From Pseudomonas sp. PB106 (lineage in GTDB: Bacteria; Pseudomonadota; Gammaproteobacteria; Pseudomonadales; Pseudomonadaceae), in contig NZ_RWIM01000079.1 of NCBI RefSeq assembly GCF_009764645.1, positions 1-49,103 of the forward strand: 49,103 nucleotides of DNA, written 5' to 3'. This document shows, piece by piece, positions 32,323-40,548 of this stretch (positions are counted from its first letter, which is position 1; each line of letters starts with the position of its first letter). The notes under the pieces were generated by a model that did no database searches, was not told the DNA's origin, and worked only from the letters and a program-made list of their open reading frames with translations. The translations under genes were made by a program, and so were the position numbers.

Positions 32323-33249
32323 ATGATTGGCATAAAAAGCATTGCGAGCTACGTTCCTGTAGCCGGCGTGGACAATTACGCACAAGGTGCAAAATTCGAG
32401 AAGGATGAAGAATTCATCCTTGGCAAGATCGGCTCGGCATTCCTGCCGCGCAAAGACGCTGAGCAAGAAACTTCCGATCTGTGCGTGGAAGCGGCCAATG
32501 CGCTGTTTGCCAGCAATCCGGATCTGAAGCGTGAATCGATTGACGCGCTGATCGTCGTCACCCAGAACGGTGACGAAGAGGGCCTGCCACATACCGCCGC
32601 GATCGTGCAGGACAAACTCGGCCTGCCAACCAACGTCGCCGCGTTCGATATTTCCCTGGGCTGCTCCGGTTACGTCTACGGCATCTACGCGATCAAGGGT
32701 TTCATGGAAGCCGCCGGCCTGAAGAACGGCCTGCTGATCACCGCTGACCCGTATTCGAAAATCGTTGATCCGGAAGATCGCAACACCACCATGCTGTTCG
32801 GCGATGCCGCCACGGCCACCTGGATGGGCGAAGATCCGAGCTGGGCGTTGGGCAAAGCCAAGTTCGGCACCGACGGTTCCGGCGCACCGCATTTGAAAGT
32901 CACCGATGGCGTGTTCTTCATGAACGGTCGTCAGGTGTTCAACTTTGCTTTGCTCAAAGTCCCCGCGCACTTGCACGAGCTGCTGGATGATTCCGGCCTC
33001 AAGGCTGATGACATCGATGCGTTCTGCATTCACCAAGGCAGCGCGGCAATCGTTGATGCCGTGGCGCGGCGCTTCGAAGGCGAGCCGGAGAAGTTCATCA
33101 AGGACATGGTCGAGACCGGCAACACCGTGTCGTCGAGCATTCCGTTGCTGCTGGAAAAACACGTACTCGATTCCGATTGGCAGCGTATTGCGCTGAGCGG
33201 TTTTGGTGTCGGTCTGTCGTGGGGCTCGGCGATCATCTATCGCCCTTGA
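32323..33249 (+). CDS. 3-oxoacyl-ACP synthase III-like (FabH family) protein
   Basis: A 308-residue ketoacyl-ACP synthase III with the full catalytic triad: C114 in LGCSGYVYG, H237 in FCIHQGS and N267 in ETGNTVSSSIP. It is therefore probably active, condensing a short acyl-CoA with malonyl-ACP. The ATG at 32323 follows GGGAAGC. The open frame continues upstream without family features. P. syringae carries a FabH-like gene next to its flagellin glycosylation genes, whose glycan carries a hydroxybutyryl-type group. By analogy this enzyme may supply an acyl substituent. The 226-bp gap upstream contains a short GCCGA/TCGGC inverted repeat after pseI and no clear promoter. Confidence 0.88.
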   Translation: MIGIKSIASYVPVAGVDNYAQGAKFEKDEEFILGKIGSAFLPRKDAEQETSDLCVEAANALFASNPDLKRESIDALIVVTQNGDEEGLPHTAAIVQDKLGLPTNVAAFDISLGCSGYVYGIYAIKGFMEAAGLKNGLLITADPYSKIVDPEDRNTTMLFGDAATATWMGEDPSWALGKAKFGTDGSGAPHLKVTDGVFFMNGRQVFNFALLKVPAHLHELLDDSGLKADDIDAFCIHQGSAAIVDAVARRFEGEPEKFIKDMVETGNTVSSSIPLLLEKHVLDSDWQRIALSGFGVGLSWGSAIIYRP

Positions 33250-33272
33250 GCTGAAGCAAAAACGGCGGATAC

Positions 33273-33312
33273 AAAAAAAGCGTTCAAGGTTAACCTTGAA
33301 CGCTATTTTTTT
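33273..33312. terminator. Bidirectional terminator between fabH-like gene and maf
   Basis: A perfect 26-nt palindrome (33279-33304, centred on GGTTAACC) is flanked by seven As on the left and seven Ts on the right. It forms a strong stem of about eleven base pairs with a tight loop. It closes the transcript of the fabH-like gene only 24 bp before the maf gene's ATG. maf must therefore read through or start within the terminator's 3' flank. Confidence 0.9.
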
Positions 33313-33336
33313 GCCTGAACGGGAGCGCGAGGCGCC

Positions 33337-34626
33337 ATGAGCGAGTTTTTTCAAGCCAATGCCGAAGTGTTGCAACGGCGCTGGCCGGCGCTGTTCGAGC
33401 GATTGATGGCTGAAGACAGTGCGGCCATTCAGGCCGAGCTGGTGCAAGGCCTGGGCTCTACGCTGAGTGTTAACGGCATCCAGCTCACCAGCCGCCACGA
33501 TCGCCTCCACGAAGCGCAGGTTCAGGCGGCGAGCCTGCCCGACAAAGCGCAATTACACGTTTATGGCACTGGCCTCGGCGATCTGCCCGGTGTCCTGCTT
33601 GAGCGCGAAGGACTGCAGCGTTTGTACGTGCACATCCTCAACGGCGCGCTGTTCGCGTTGGTGCTGCAGTTGCTCGATCAGCGGCAGTGGCTGGAAGATC
33701 CGCGTGTCGAGTTGTTCTACGCCGGCGATCACTCGGACATGTTTACGCCGTTTTTCGCCTTGCCGGCCGAGATGCTGCTGGCCGATGACTTCAATGCGAA
33801 GATCCGTGATCGGTTGGTCAATGAAGTCCATTTGAGTTTCAACAATCGCGAATTCGATGCGCAGTCGCCGTTCATTCAGCAGCGTTTGCAGGAGTGCTTG
33901 CCAGTGCTGTTGGGCGATGACGATGTCGCGCAGTTGTTCGGCAGCTGTACTGATCGCGAAGTCTATGTGATCGGCACCGGCCCGACCCTTGAAGGGCACT
34001 TTGAGCGACTGGCAGCAGCGCGGGCTCAGGCGCAGCGCCCGTTGTTCATCTGTGTCGACACCGCGTATCGACCGTTGCTTGAACACGGTATCAAGCCCGA
34101 TCTGGTGGTCACCATCGATCAGCGCATCAGCTTCAGGCACCTGCCGTTCGAAGAGTCCGATGGCATCGCCCTGGTGTATCTGCCCATGAGTGATCCTGAA
34201 GTTCTGCGCGCCTGGAAGGGCAAGCGCTACGGTGGTTACTCGGCCAGTCCGATCTATGCCGGCTTGCGTGAGCAGCATCCGCGCGCGCTGTTGCATGTCG
34301 GCGGCAGCGTGATTCATCCGGCGGTCGATTTGGCGGTGAAAATGGGCGCGTCGCGCGTCACGCTGTTTGGCGCCGATTTTGCTTTTCCAATGAACAAGAC
34401 TCACGCGGGCTGGGGCGACGGTGATCTGGGGCCCGGCGTGAGTCAGGCGCGGCACTGGGTACGCGACGGCAATGGCCAGCGGGTCAGTACGCAACTGAAT
34501 TTTCGGGGTTACCTGTGTGTGCTGGAGCGCTACATCGCCGCGCATCCGCACGTGCAGTTCTTCAACAGTAGCAGGGCAGGCGCGTTGATCGCCGGGACGC
34601 AATTCAATCAGGAGTTTGTGCAATGA
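33337..34626 (+). CDS. maf: Motility-associated factor (Maf) flagellin glycosyltransferase
   Basis: A 429-residue Maf-family protein (DUF115/MptE-like domain). The central motif VYVIGTGPTLEGHFERLA at about 210-227, followed by VDTAYRPLLEHGIKPDLVVTID (read in two parts), is diagnostic, as are VHVGGS-like LLHVGGSVIHPAVDLA and FGADFAFP. In Campylobacter, Helicobacter and Aeromonas, Maf proteins transfer pseudaminic or legionaminic acid to flagellin serines and threonines in the cytoplasm. Here it lies after the complete pse pathway and before fliC, so transfer of Pse to FliC is the likely job. Its stop overlaps the next small gene by 4 bp (ATGA). Confidence 0.9.
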   Translation: MSEFFQANAEVLQRRWPALFERLMAEDSAAIQAELVQGLGSTLSVNGIQLTSRHDRLHEAQVQAASLPDKAQLHVYGTGLGDLPGVLLEREGLQRLYVHILNGALFALVLQLLDQRQWLEDPRVELFYAGDHSDMFTPFFALPAEMLLADDFNAKIRDRLVNEVHLSFNNREFDAQSPFIQQRLQECLPVLLGDDDVAQLFGSCTDREVYVIGTGPTLEGHFERLAAARAQAQRPLFICVDTAYRPLLEHGIKPDLVVTIDQRISFRHLPFEESDGIALVYLPMSDPEVLRAWKGKRYGGYSASPIYAGLREQHPRALLHVGGSVIHPAVDLAVKMGASRVTLFGADFAFPMNKTHAGWGDGDLGPGVSQARHWVRDGNGQRVSTQLNFRGYLCVLERYIAAHPHVQFFNSSRAGALIAGTQFNQEFVQ

Positions 34627-34889
34627 CGGCGATTGATACCTGCATCGACGAATGCCGTCACTGCGCCGGCCTGTTTCGCTTGGGCCGTGATGTCGAGGCG
34701 GCGCTTAGCATGGTCGAGGTCTTCGAGGGTGCGCAGCAGGTGTTGGTGTTGGCGCCGGCGGATACACAACAGGTATGGGCGCAGATCCTCACGCACATGC
34801 TCGACTGTCAGGAGCGTCAGGACTGGTTGGGACTGGCTGATGACATGGAGTACGAGTTGGTTGAGTTGCTGCAAAGCGTGCCGGCCTGA
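34623..34889 (+). CDS. Small helical protein coupled to maf, function unknown
   Basis: An 88-residue protein that I do not recognise. It starts four bases inside the maf stop (ATGA), so it is very likely translated with maf. It is acidic and predicted to be mostly alpha-helical. Three cysteines near the N-terminus (C7, C11, C14) form a C-X3-C-X2-C pattern, with one more at C57. The C-terminal half is rich in aromatic and acidic residues (QERQDWLGLADDMEYELVEL). No signal peptide or membrane segment is seen. The position suggests an adaptor or partner of Maf or flagellin. That is inference only. Confidence 0.75.
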   Translation: MTAIDTCIDECRHCAGLFRLGRDVEAALSMVEVFEGAQQVLVLAPADTQQVWAQILTHMLDCQERQDWLGLADDMEYELVELLQSVPA

Positions 34890-35025
34890 AGATGGGCGGC
34901 AGCACTGGCCCGCAGGTTTTCGCCGTGGTCGGTTTTATGACGTCATTTTTTCGTGGGTGAGGGGCGGCTAAACCCTTGTTTTCACGGGGGTGGCCGGTTG
35001 ATGGCAAAATTTTTTCAAAAAGCCC

Positions 35026-35052
35026 TCAAGCAACCTGATTACCCGACGATAA
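35026..35052 (+). promoter_or_regulatory. Sigma28 (FliA) promoter of fliC
   Basis: TCAA (35026-35029), exactly 15 bases, then GACGATAA (35045-35052) match the FliA promoter TCAA/TAAA-N15-GCCGATAA with one mismatch in the -10 element. Transcription would start near 35058-35062, giving a leader of about 70 nt. The 243-bp gap between the small gene and fliC holds this promoter. It also has a GTGAGGGG...CACGG stretch with weak complementarity and no gene. Confidence 0.88.
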
Positions 35053-35132
35053 CTATTACGAAGGTTCTCTAGGCCATACCCGGCGGTTGCCAGGGCCGGA
35101 AGCCGCAGTACCCAACCAACGAGGAATTCGTC

Positions 35133-35984
35133 ATGGCTTTAACAGTAAACACCAACACCACATCGTTGAACGTTCAGAAAAACCTGAACCGCGCTTCCGA
35201 CGCCCTGTCGACTTCGATGCAGCGCCTGTCTTCCGGCCTGAAAATCAACAGCGCTAAAGACGACGCCGCTGGCCTGCAGATCTCCACTCGTATGCAATCG
35301 CAAATCCGCGGTGGCAACCAGGCTATCCAGAACGCCAACGACGGTATCTCCGTTGCTCAGACCGCTGAAGGCGCTCTGCAAGCTACTACCGACATTCTGC
35401 AGCGTATGCGTGAACTGGCTGTTAAAGCACGTACCGGCACCAACGGCACTGCTGACCAGAAAGCGACCAACAAAGAATTCGCCGACATGTCGGACGAAAT
35501 CACCCGTATCGCCGCTTCCACCAACCTGAACGGCAAAAACCTGCTGGACGGTTCGGCTGGTACTGTGACTCTGCAAGTTGGCGCAAACACCGGTACTGCT
35601 AACCACATCGACCTGGTACTGAGCTCCAAGTTCGACGCCGTCAACCTGTCCGTGGACAAAGGTACTCTGGCTCTGACCGGTACTGACGCTGCTACCGCTG
35701 GTAGCAACATCGACAACGCTATCACTGCAATCGACGCTGCTATCGCTGCGATCGGTGATACCCGTGCCAGCCTGGGTGCTTCGCAAAACCGTCTGACCAG
35801 CACCATCTCCAACCTGCAGAACATCGTTGAGAACACCACCGCTGCACAGGGTCGTGTACAAGACACCGACTTCGCCGCAGAAACTGCTAACCTGACCAAG
35901 CAGCAAACTCTGCAGCAGGCTTCGACCTCCGTTCTGGCTCAAGCCAACCAACTGCCTTCCGCTGTACTGAAGCTGCTTCAGTAA
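35133..35984 (+). CDS. fliC: Flagellin FliC
   Basis: A 283-residue filament subunit, short as in the P. syringae/fluorescens type (E. coli has about 500). The D0/D1 N-terminal half (1-140) and C-terminal half (200-283, ending PSAVLKLLQ) are canonical, and only about 60 residues of variable surface lie between. Residues 30-51 contain the flg22-type epitope (RLSSGLKINSAKDDAAGLQ). Serines at 141, 164, 165, 173 and 191 in the exposed part are candidate glycan sites by comparison with P. syringae. Codons favour GCT, CGT, GGT and ACT far more than the neighbours, as expected for very high expression. CGAGGAATT precedes the ATG. Own sigma28 promoter and own terminator. Confidence 0.98.
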   Translation: MALTVNTNTTSLNVQKNLNRASDALSTSMQRLSSGLKINSAKDDAAGLQISTRMQSQIRGGNQAIQNANDGISVAQTAEGALQATTDILQRMRELAVKARTGTNGTADQKATNKEFADMSDEITRIAASTNLNGKNLLDGSAGTVTLQVGANTGTANHIDLVLSSKFDAVNLSVDKGTLALTGTDAATAGSNIDNAITAIDAAIAAIGDTRASLGASQNRLTSTISNLQNIVENTTAAQGRVQDTDFAAETANLTKQQTLQQASTSVLAQANQLPSAVLKLLQ

Positions 35985-36000
35985 TTTCGGAACAAGTTTG

Positions 36001-36038
36001 GGCGGGAGGGTGCGCTGGTCGCGCTCTCTCGCCTTTTT
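36001..36038 (+). terminator. Terminator of fliC
   Basis: GGCGGGAGGGTGCGC (36001-36015) pairs with GCGCTCTCTCGCC (36021-36033), with a few G-U or mismatched positions and a TGGTC loop, followed by five Ts. It lies 16 bp after the fliC stop and 10 bp before the flaG ribosome site. flaG transcription must therefore come from read-through or a promoter not identified here. Confidence 0.85.
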
Positions 36039-36057
36039 ACGTTAGGAGGTGATGAGC

Positions 36058-36414
36058 ATGGACATGAGCGTCAAGCTTAACCAGTCTTATCCGGCTCCCA
36101 AGCCAGTCACGCCGGTTGCTGACAAACCGTCAGAGACGCCCAAGGTTGCCAAGACTGAAGCGCCGGTCGCTGCCAAGAGTCAGGATTCGGACGACGCCAA
36201 GTTGAAACTGGCGGTGCAAGAGATCGAAAAGTTTGTCCAGTCGATCAAACGCAATCTGGAGTTCTCCATCGACGAGCATTCCGGCAAGGTCATCGTCAAG
36301 GTGATCGCAAGCGAGACGGGTGAGGTCGTTCGACAGATTCCCTCCGCAGAAGCCCTCAAGCTGGCAGACAGCCTGGCCAACGCGAGCCACGTGTTGTTCG
36401 ACGCCAAAGTCTGA
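36058..36414 (+). CDS. flaG: FlaG family protein
   Basis: A 118-residue FlaG protein, which in Pseudomonas and Vibrio sits between flagellin and fliD and influences filament length. The N-terminal half is proline/lysine/alanine-rich and probably disordered. The C-terminal half carries the FlaG domain (LEFSIDEHSGKVIVKVIASE, then VVRQIPSAEALKLADSL). Three starts lie close together. TAGGAGGTGA at 36043-36052 is an almost perfect anti-16S match and covers the first two, so ATG 36058 is the likely start. 82 bp separate it from fliD. Confidence 0.93.
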   Translation: MDMSVKLNQSYPAPKPVTPVADKPSETPKVAKTEAPVAAKSQDSDDAKLKLAVQEIEKFVQSIKRNLEFSIDEHSGKVIVKVIASETGEVVRQIPSAEALKLADSLANASHVLFDAKV

Positions 36415-36496
36415 TAGCTGGCATGAATAATGTTTGTCCGTTCTCAGGACGCGTGTAACGGTCAAAAGAATGGCAACAATCTGAAGGGAGATGCAC

Positions 36497-37957
36497 ATGG
36501 CAAGTCCAATTCTACCGGGTTCCGGACTGGGTTCCGGCCTGGACATCGGTGCGATCGTCACTGCACTGGTCGATGCCGACAAGGCACCGAAGCAGACGCA
36601 GATCGACACCGCGACCAAAGCCAACACGCTGAAAATTTCCGGCATCGGTTCGTTGAAGAGTGCGCTGACTGCGTTCCAGACGGCGATGACCAATCTGAGC
36701 AGCAAGACCAATCCTGCATTTGCCGGTTTCACCGCGACTTCCAGCAATACGAACCTGAGCGCCACCGCCGACAGTTCCGCGGTTTCGGGCAGTTACAATG
36801 TTGTTGTAACGCAGTTGGCTACCGGCTCGAAAATCGCCAGTGCCTCCTTCGCCGGCGGCGCCTCCAGTGCCATTCCGAGTGGTACCCTGAAAATCAGTCA
36901 GAATGGCACTGATTACAATGTCGACATTCCTGCCAATTCCACTTTGCAGACTACCCGGGACGCCATCAACAAGGCTCAGGGCGCCAACGGTATCTCCGCC
37001 AACATTGTGACCGACGCTTCCGGTGCTTCGCGCCTGGTGATCAGTTCGAACAAGACCGGCGAAGGTTCTGACCTTAGCGTCAGCGGCATTGCCGGTCTGG
37101 AGATTGATGGCACAAAATCTCTGGGCAGTAGTCCTGCGGCTGGTGCTGCGGGCGCCGTCAACGGCGTTGCGCAAAACGCCAAAATCTCCATCGACGGCCT
37201 TGAGGTTAGCAGCAAGAGCAACACGGTGACCGGCGCAATCAGTGGCCTGACCCTGAATTTGACCACGGTGAGCTCTGTCTCGGGTGGCGTTGCGACGCCG
37301 ACTGTTGTCGGCGTGGATGCCAACACCAAAGGGTTGCAAACATCGATTCAGGCTTTCGTCGATGCTTACAACACCTTGAAAACCACCATCGATACGCTGT
37401 CCAAAGCCACCCCGGATGCGGATGGCAAGCTGACCGTGCAAGCGGCATTCACCGGTGACGCGATGCCACGCTCGCTGATTGCCGATGTACGTGCCGAGTT
37501 GACCAACACGGGGGCAGGTGGTCCGTTGGCCGTGCTGTCGCAGTTGGGCGTAATGACCGACCGCAACACCGGTAACCTGACGTTTGATACCAGCGCTTTC
37601 ACCAAAACCATGGCCCAGCCAGGCATGACCGGTCAGGTTCAGCAGTTGTTCACCGGTACCGACGACACTAACGGTCTGTTGGCGCGCATGAGCAAAGCAG
37701 TGGACCCGTATCTCAAGCCAGCTGCAGGTGATATTACCGGCACGGGTTTGCTTGATCAGCGCATGGCTATTCTGACCAAGAACACCAAAAACCTGACCGA
37801 GCAGCAACTGGCGCTGGACTTGCGTGTTGCCAACCTGACCAAGACGTTGACTGCAAAATACAACGCCATGGACTTGCTGGTAGGGCAAATGAAAGCGACG
37901 GCGAGCAGCATTACCTCGTTCTTCACCTCGCTGAACGCTCAGCAGTCCGCGAAGTAA
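36497..37957 (+). CDS. fliD: Flagellar filament cap protein FliD (HAP2)
   Basis: A 486-residue filament cap protein that folds flagellin into the growing tip. In pseudomonads it also contributes to adhesion. The N-terminus (ASPILPGSGLGSGLDIGAIV) and the C-terminal coiled-coil end (LRVANLTKTLTAKYNAMDLL, then VGQMKATASSITSFFTS) are characteristic of HAP2. An ATG at 36491 abuts the AAGGGAG ribosome site directly. The one at 36497 has six-base spacing and was preferred. A strong terminator follows 15 bp after the stop, which separates fliD from fliS. Confidence 0.96.
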   Translation: MASPILPGSGLGSGLDIGAIVTALVDADKAPKQTQIDTATKANTLKISGIGSLKSALTAFQTAMTNLSSKTNPAFAGFTATSSNTNLSATADSSAVSGSYNVVVTQLATGSKIASASFAGGASSAIPSGTLKISQNGTDYNVDIPANSTLQTTRDAINKAQGANGISANIVTDASGASRLVISSNKTGEGSDLSVSGIAGLEIDGTKSLGSSPAAGAAGAVNGVAQNAKISIDGLEVSSKSNTVTGAISGLTLNLTTVSSVSGGVATPTVVGVDANTKGLQTSIQAFVDAYNTLKTTIDTLSKATPDADGKLTVQAAFTGDAMPRSLIADVRAELTNTGAGGPLAVLSQLGVMTDRNTGNLTFDTSAFTKTMAQPGMTGQVQQLFTGTDDTNGLLARMSKAVDPYLKPAAGDITGTGLLDQRMAILTKNTKNLTEQQLALDLRVANLTKTLTAKYNAMDLLVGQMKATASSITSFFTSLNAQQSAK

Positions 37958-37971
37958 CAGGCAGGCACGAC

Positions 37972-38013
37972 AAAAACCCGGCTACGCTTTATCGGCGTGT
38001 GCCGGGTTTTTGT
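37972..38013. terminator. Bidirectional terminator after fliD
   Basis: AAAAACCCGGC (37972-37982) pairs perfectly with GCCGGGTTTTT (38001-38011), 11 bp, and the loop contains a smaller ACGC/GCGT stem. It isolates flaG-fliD from fliS, whose own sigma28-like promoter begins 10 bp further on. Confidence 0.92.
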
Positions 38014-38022
38014 CTTTTCATC

Positions 38023-38049
38023 TAAAGTTCTCTGATTCGTTGGCGATAC
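38023..38049 (+). promoter_or_regulatory. Sigma28 (FliA) promoter of fliS
   Basis: TAAA (38023-38026), exactly 15 bases, then GGCGATAC (38042-38049) match the FliA consensus TAAA-N15-GCCGATAA at 10 of 12 positions. It lies after the fliD terminator and 38 bp upstream of the fliS start, so it should drive fliS-fliT with flagellin. Confidence 0.72.
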
Positions 38050-38086
38050 ACTGGTTATACGAGTCATTGTGGCAATGAGGTAGAAC

Positions 38087-38482
38087 ATGAATCCGATGTT
38101 AGCCCTTCGGCAATACCAGAAAGTCGGCGCGCATGCACAGACGTCCGAAGCGAGCCCGCACCGTCTGGTGCAAATGTTGATGGAAGGTGGTCTGGGGCGT
38201 ATCGCCGAGGCCAAGGGCGCCATTGAGCGCAAGGATATTGCTGCCAAATGCACGGCTATCAGCAAAGCCGTTGGCATCATTGGTGGATTGTGTGAAGGCC
38301 TGGATCTGGAAAACAGCGCCGATGCGGTAGGGGAGCTCAATCAGCTCTACATCTACATGATGAAGCGACTCGCCGAGGCCAACGTCAAAAGTGATCCGAA
38401 GATTCTCGACGAAGTTGCCGGTCTCCTGCGCACCGTAAAGGAAGGCTGGGACGGTATTGCTCCACCAGGTCCACAGTTCTAA
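38087..38482 (+). CDS. fliS: Flagellin export chaperone FliS
   Basis: A 131-residue FliS, which binds the C-terminal helix of flagellin in the cytoplasm to prevent early polymerisation and guide it to the export gate. Family features are the N-terminal LRQYQKVGAHAQTSEASPHRLVQMLMEGGL (read in two segments) and the C-terminal LYIYMMKRLAEANVKSDPKIL. It begins 38 bp after a sigma28-like promoter and is 10 bp from fliT. Confidence 0.95.
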   Translation: MNPMLALRQYQKVGAHAQTSEASPHRLVQMLMEGGLGRIAEAKGAIERKDIAAKCTAISKAVGIIGGLCEGLDLENSADAVGELNQLYIYMMKRLAEANVKSDPKILDEVAGLLRTVKEGWDGIAPPGPQF

Positions 38483-38492
38483 GGAGAGCGCC

Positions 38493-38789
38493 ATGAGTCT
38501 TGTATTGCAGCGAATCGCCGATACCCGTGAAGCGTTGGTTACTGCGCTGGCCGAACGCAATTGGGAAGCCATTGGCGAGCTGGATCTGGCTTGCCGTTCC
38601 TGCATGGAAGACGTCATGGCTGAGGCTTCGCTGGACGAGGTCGCGTTGCGCGACAATCTCGAGGAGCTGCTGCACGTCTACAAGGACCTTCTCGAGGTGG
38701 CCATGGGAGAGCGGCAAGCGATAGCCAACGAGATGTCGCAGATCACCCAAGCGCAAAAGGCAGCAAAGGTTTACCATCTGTTTGGTTAA
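38493..38789 (+). CDS. fliT: FliT-like flagellar chaperone
   Basis: A 98-residue, all-helical protein in the fliT position after fliS. In enterobacteria FliT is the chaperone for FliD and inhibits FlhDC. Pseudomonads lack FlhDC, so only the FliD role, or a role with FliS, is likely. The sequence has amphipathic helices (LQRIADTREALVTALAERNW, VALRDNLEELLHVYKDLLEV) but little strong sequence signature. The ATG at 38493 follows TAAGGAGAG. An in-frame start 36 bp upstream inside fliS is less likely. Identity rests largely on position and size. Confidence 0.75.
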   Translation: MSLVLQRIADTREALVTALAERNWEAIGELDLACRSCMEDVMAEASLDEVALRDNLEELLHVYKDLLEVAMGERQAIANEMSQITQAQKAAKVYHLFG

Positions 38790-38826
38790 TTAACCCGCAG
38801 TTAATCCAGACATGTGCGCCATAAAT

Positions 38827-38855
38827 TTGACTGTGCACGGTTTTTTGACTTAACT
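38827..38855 (+). promoter_or_regulatory. Possible sigma70 promoter of fleQ
   Basis: TTGACT (38827-38832) is followed 17 bases later by TTAACT (38850-38855), a good -35 and a weak -10. It lies 108 bp upstream of fleQ in the 173-bp gap after fliT. The leader contains GCAAGC-GTCTC-GCTTGC (38902-38918). fleQ is known to be transcribed by sigma70 in P. aeruginosa. This exact site is uncertain. Confidence 0.35.
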
Positions 38856-38962
38856 AGTGGCTGATTTCAGATTTCAGGCGTCTACAGGCACATGGTGTCC
38901 TGCAAGCGTCTCGCTTGCCCCAATTTTTCGGGCATTGAGTTGACTAGGGAAGTTGCTATTGC

Positions 38963-40438
<1,476 letters not shown>

Positions 40439-40450
40439 CGCCTGTTTTTC

Positions 40451-40479
40451 AACTGCTTCATTTATAAGCAGTTTTTTTT
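40451..40479 (+). terminator. Terminator of fleQ
   Basis: AACTGCTT (40451-40458) and AAGCAGTT (40466-40473) form a perfect 8-bp stem with a 7-nt loop, running into eight Ts. It ends one base before the sigma54 promoter of fleSR, which cleanly separates the two transcription units. Confidence 0.9.
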
Positions 40480-40495
40480 AGGCACGGGTATTGCT
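40480..40495 (+). promoter_or_regulatory. Sigma54 promoter of fleSR
   Basis: AGGCAC-GGGTA-TTGCT has the invariant GG (40481-40482) and GC (40493-40494) ten bases apart and differs from the RpoN consensus TGGCAC-N5-TTGCT by one base. It lies 54 bp upstream of fleS. FleQ-dependent sigma54 transcription of fleSR is established in P. aeruginosa. Confidence 0.88.
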
Positions 40496-40548
40496 ACATC
40501 CCTCGCAACGTTCCGTTTAACTGACGGTCAGCCACGCGAGAAAGCACA

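Noticed and set aside
13273..34889. Interpretation of the island as an O-antigen or capsule locus
   Set aside because: No Wzx flippase, Wzy polymerase, ABC exporter, initiating phosphoglycosyltransferase or membrane protein was found. Location between flgL and fliC and the presence of a Maf protein point to flagellin.
36420..36440. Possible sigma54 promoter before fliD (TGGCATGAATAATGTTT)
   Set aside because: The spacing is right but the invariant -12 GC is GT, so it fails the minimum requirement for RpoN.
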